A stretch of 7,682 nucleotides of DNA from an uncultured Oscillospiraceae bacterium. Lineage in GTDB: Bacteria; Bacillota; Clostridia; Oscillospirales; Oscillospiraceae. Below the pieces are notes generated by a model, which was not told the DNA's origin, searched no databases, and saw only the letters and a program-made list of their open reading frames with translations. Shown piece after piece: positions 6,987 through 7,682 of this stretch (position 1 is the first letter of the stretch; the number at the start of each line of letters is the position of its first letter). The position numbers were made by a program, and so were the translations under genes. The stretch is from positions 1 through 7,682 of the forward strand of contig CAKTKF010000038.1 of assembly GCA_934569215.1 (NCBI GenBank), in the 5' to 3' direction.

Positions 6987-7404
6987 GAAAATCCCCTCCC
7001 GAAATGGTGATTCGCCGGGTGTTCTCCCCCAGAACGTCGATGGTGACACTGACCGCGCCCTCCATGGCCTCGGTCACATTCTCGCTCCACTCCACGGCGC
7101 ACACGCCGCCCCGGTCGAGATAGTCCTCCCAGCCGATGTCAAACAGGTCGTCTGCAGAGGAAAGGCGGTACATGTCAAAATGAAACAGAGGGAGCCGCCC
7201 GCCCAAATATTCGTTGACGATGGTGTAGGTCGGGCTGGTAACGGCTTCCGTGAAGCCCAGCCCCCGGGCAAGTCCTCTTGTAAAGGCGGTCTTCCCTGCC
7301 CCAAGGTCGCCCCGGTAGGCAAGAACCGTCCCGGCGGGGATGATTTTTCCCACCGCCGCGCCGATTTTTTCCGTTTCCTCCGGGGAGTTTGTGATAAATT
7401 CCAT
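6967..7404 (-). CDS. tsaE: TsaE, ATPase of tRNA t6A37 biosynthesis
   Basis: TsaE is a small P-loop ATPase that binds the TsaB-TsaD complex and drives the t6A reaction cycle. The 145-residue protein has the normal length. Visible motifs are Walker A GDLGAGKTAFTRG (K38, T39), switch-like SPTYTIVNEY (about 57-66), HFDMYRL (D77) and VEWSE (E105, W106), in the canonical order. The ATG at 7402-7404 has AAGGAAG (plus-strand 7411-7417) 6 bases upstream, overlapping the prfA stop, so the gene is spaced only 11 bases from prfA and probably co-translated. Its end overlaps tsaB by 20 bases. The assignment is secure. Confidence 0.97.
   Translation of the reverse strand: MEFITNSPEETEKIGAAVGKIIPAGTVLAYRGDLGAGKTAFTRGLARGLGFTEAVTSPTYTIVNEYLGGRLPLFHFDMYRLSSADDLFDIGWEDYLDRGGVCAVEWSENVTEAMEGAVSVTIDVLGENTRRITISGGDFLADLSL
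6993..7000 (-). promoter_or_regulatory. Ribosome binding site that selects the TTG start of tsaB
   Basis: Read on the minus strand, GGGAGGGG is followed by ATTTTC and then TTG. The site lies inside the last codons of tsaE. Its strength and spacing, and the family-like N-terminus that follows, favour the TTG over the upstream GTG. Confidence 0.8.
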
Positions 7405-7415
7405 GTAAATCTTCC

Positions 7416-7682
7416 TTATTGATGGGCGTTTTTCAGTTTCTCCGCCTGGTCGGCGGTGGCGAGGGCGTTGATGATCTCGTCCAGGTCGCCGTCCATGATC
7501 GCGTCAATGCGGTACAGGGTCAGTCCCACCCGATGGTCGGTAACGCGGCCTTGGGGAAAATTATAGGTGCGGATGCGCTCGTTGCGCATTCCCGTTCCCA
7601 CCTGACTGCGGCGCAGACCGGTGACTTCGCTGTCCAGGCGCTCCTGCTCCATTTCGTAGAGCTTGCTGGCCAGCATCCGCAT
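7416..7682 (-). CDS. prfA: Peptide chain release factor 1, C-terminal part (5' end outside window)
   Basis: RF1 recognises UAA and UAG stop codons and triggers peptide release. The last 88 or so residues are visible; the frame runs off the right edge. The segment [30 protein letters not shown] is diagnostic of RF1 (key run [17 protein letters not shown]). RF2 has a different sequence here (RSYVLQPY type). The GGQ catalytic loop and the PxT anticodon-like motif lie beyond the window. A small variation is Met-Arg-Asn where many RF1 proteins read Asp-Arg-Ser. The C-terminus ends KLKNAHQ at a TAA whose last bases help form the tsaE ribosome binding site. An internal ATG at the window edge is not the true start. 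Confidence 0.96.
   Translation of the reverse strand: MRMLASKLYEMEQERLDSEVTGLRRSQVGTGMRNERIRTYNFPQGRVTDHRVGLTLYRIDAIMDGDLDEIINALATADQAEKLKNAHQ

Noticed and set aside
7001..7049. The GTG at 7047-7049 as the start of tsaB
   Set aside because: A GGAGGG-like string precedes it, but the added residues do not resemble the TsaB N-terminus and would increase the overlap with tsaE. The TTG at 6986 fits better.
1..7682. CRISPR, mobile elements, tRNA genes or a defence system
   Set aside because: No direct-repeat array, transposase, integrase, tRNA-like cloverleaf or unfamiliar multi-gene system is visible. All sizeable genes are recognised housekeeping families.

Overview
The window looks like an origin-proximal housekeeping segment from a moderately high-GC member of the Clostridia. 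An Oscillospiraceae-like gut lineage (Oscillibacter, Flavonifractor or Dysosmobacter type) is my best guess. It rests on the recF-gyrB-gyrA order, the short Gram-positive-type GyrB, a RemB/DUF370-family protein, strong GGAGG-type ribosome binding sites and GC-rich codon use. The taxon is inferred from protein flavour, not from a search.

Region 1 (1-5552, plus strand) is one tightly packed transcription-unit-like block. It contains the 3' end of recF, complete gyrB and gyrA (the two DNA gyrase subunits), rnhA (RNase HI, joined to gyrA by a 4-nt ATGA overlap) and a small RemB/DUF370-like gene. A 26-base, almost perfect palindrome sits between rnhA and the RemB-like gene. The block ends at a long-stem bidirectional terminator (5558-5593).

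Region 2 (5603-7682, minus strand, read right to left) is a convergent cluster: the 3' end of prfA (release factor 1), tsaE, tsaB and upp. TsaE and TsaB act with TsaD in making the tRNA t6A37 modification. UPRT salvages uracil. tsaB most likely begins at a TTG codon inside the end of tsaE.

The plus-strand block combines recombination repair (RecF), supercoiling (GyrAB) and R-loop or primer removal (RNase HI). The minus-strand block combines translation termination, tRNA modification and pyrimidine salvage. There is no gene-free stretch over 300 bases, and I see no mobile element, CRISPR array or tRNA/rRNA gene. I found no convincing novel system. The points worth a second look are the displaced RemB-like gene with its palindrome, the gyrA-rnhA coupling, natural substitutions at quinolone-determining positions of both gyrase subunits, the prfA-tsaE-tsaB-upp arrangement without tsaD, and the probable head-on orientation of that essential cluster to replication.
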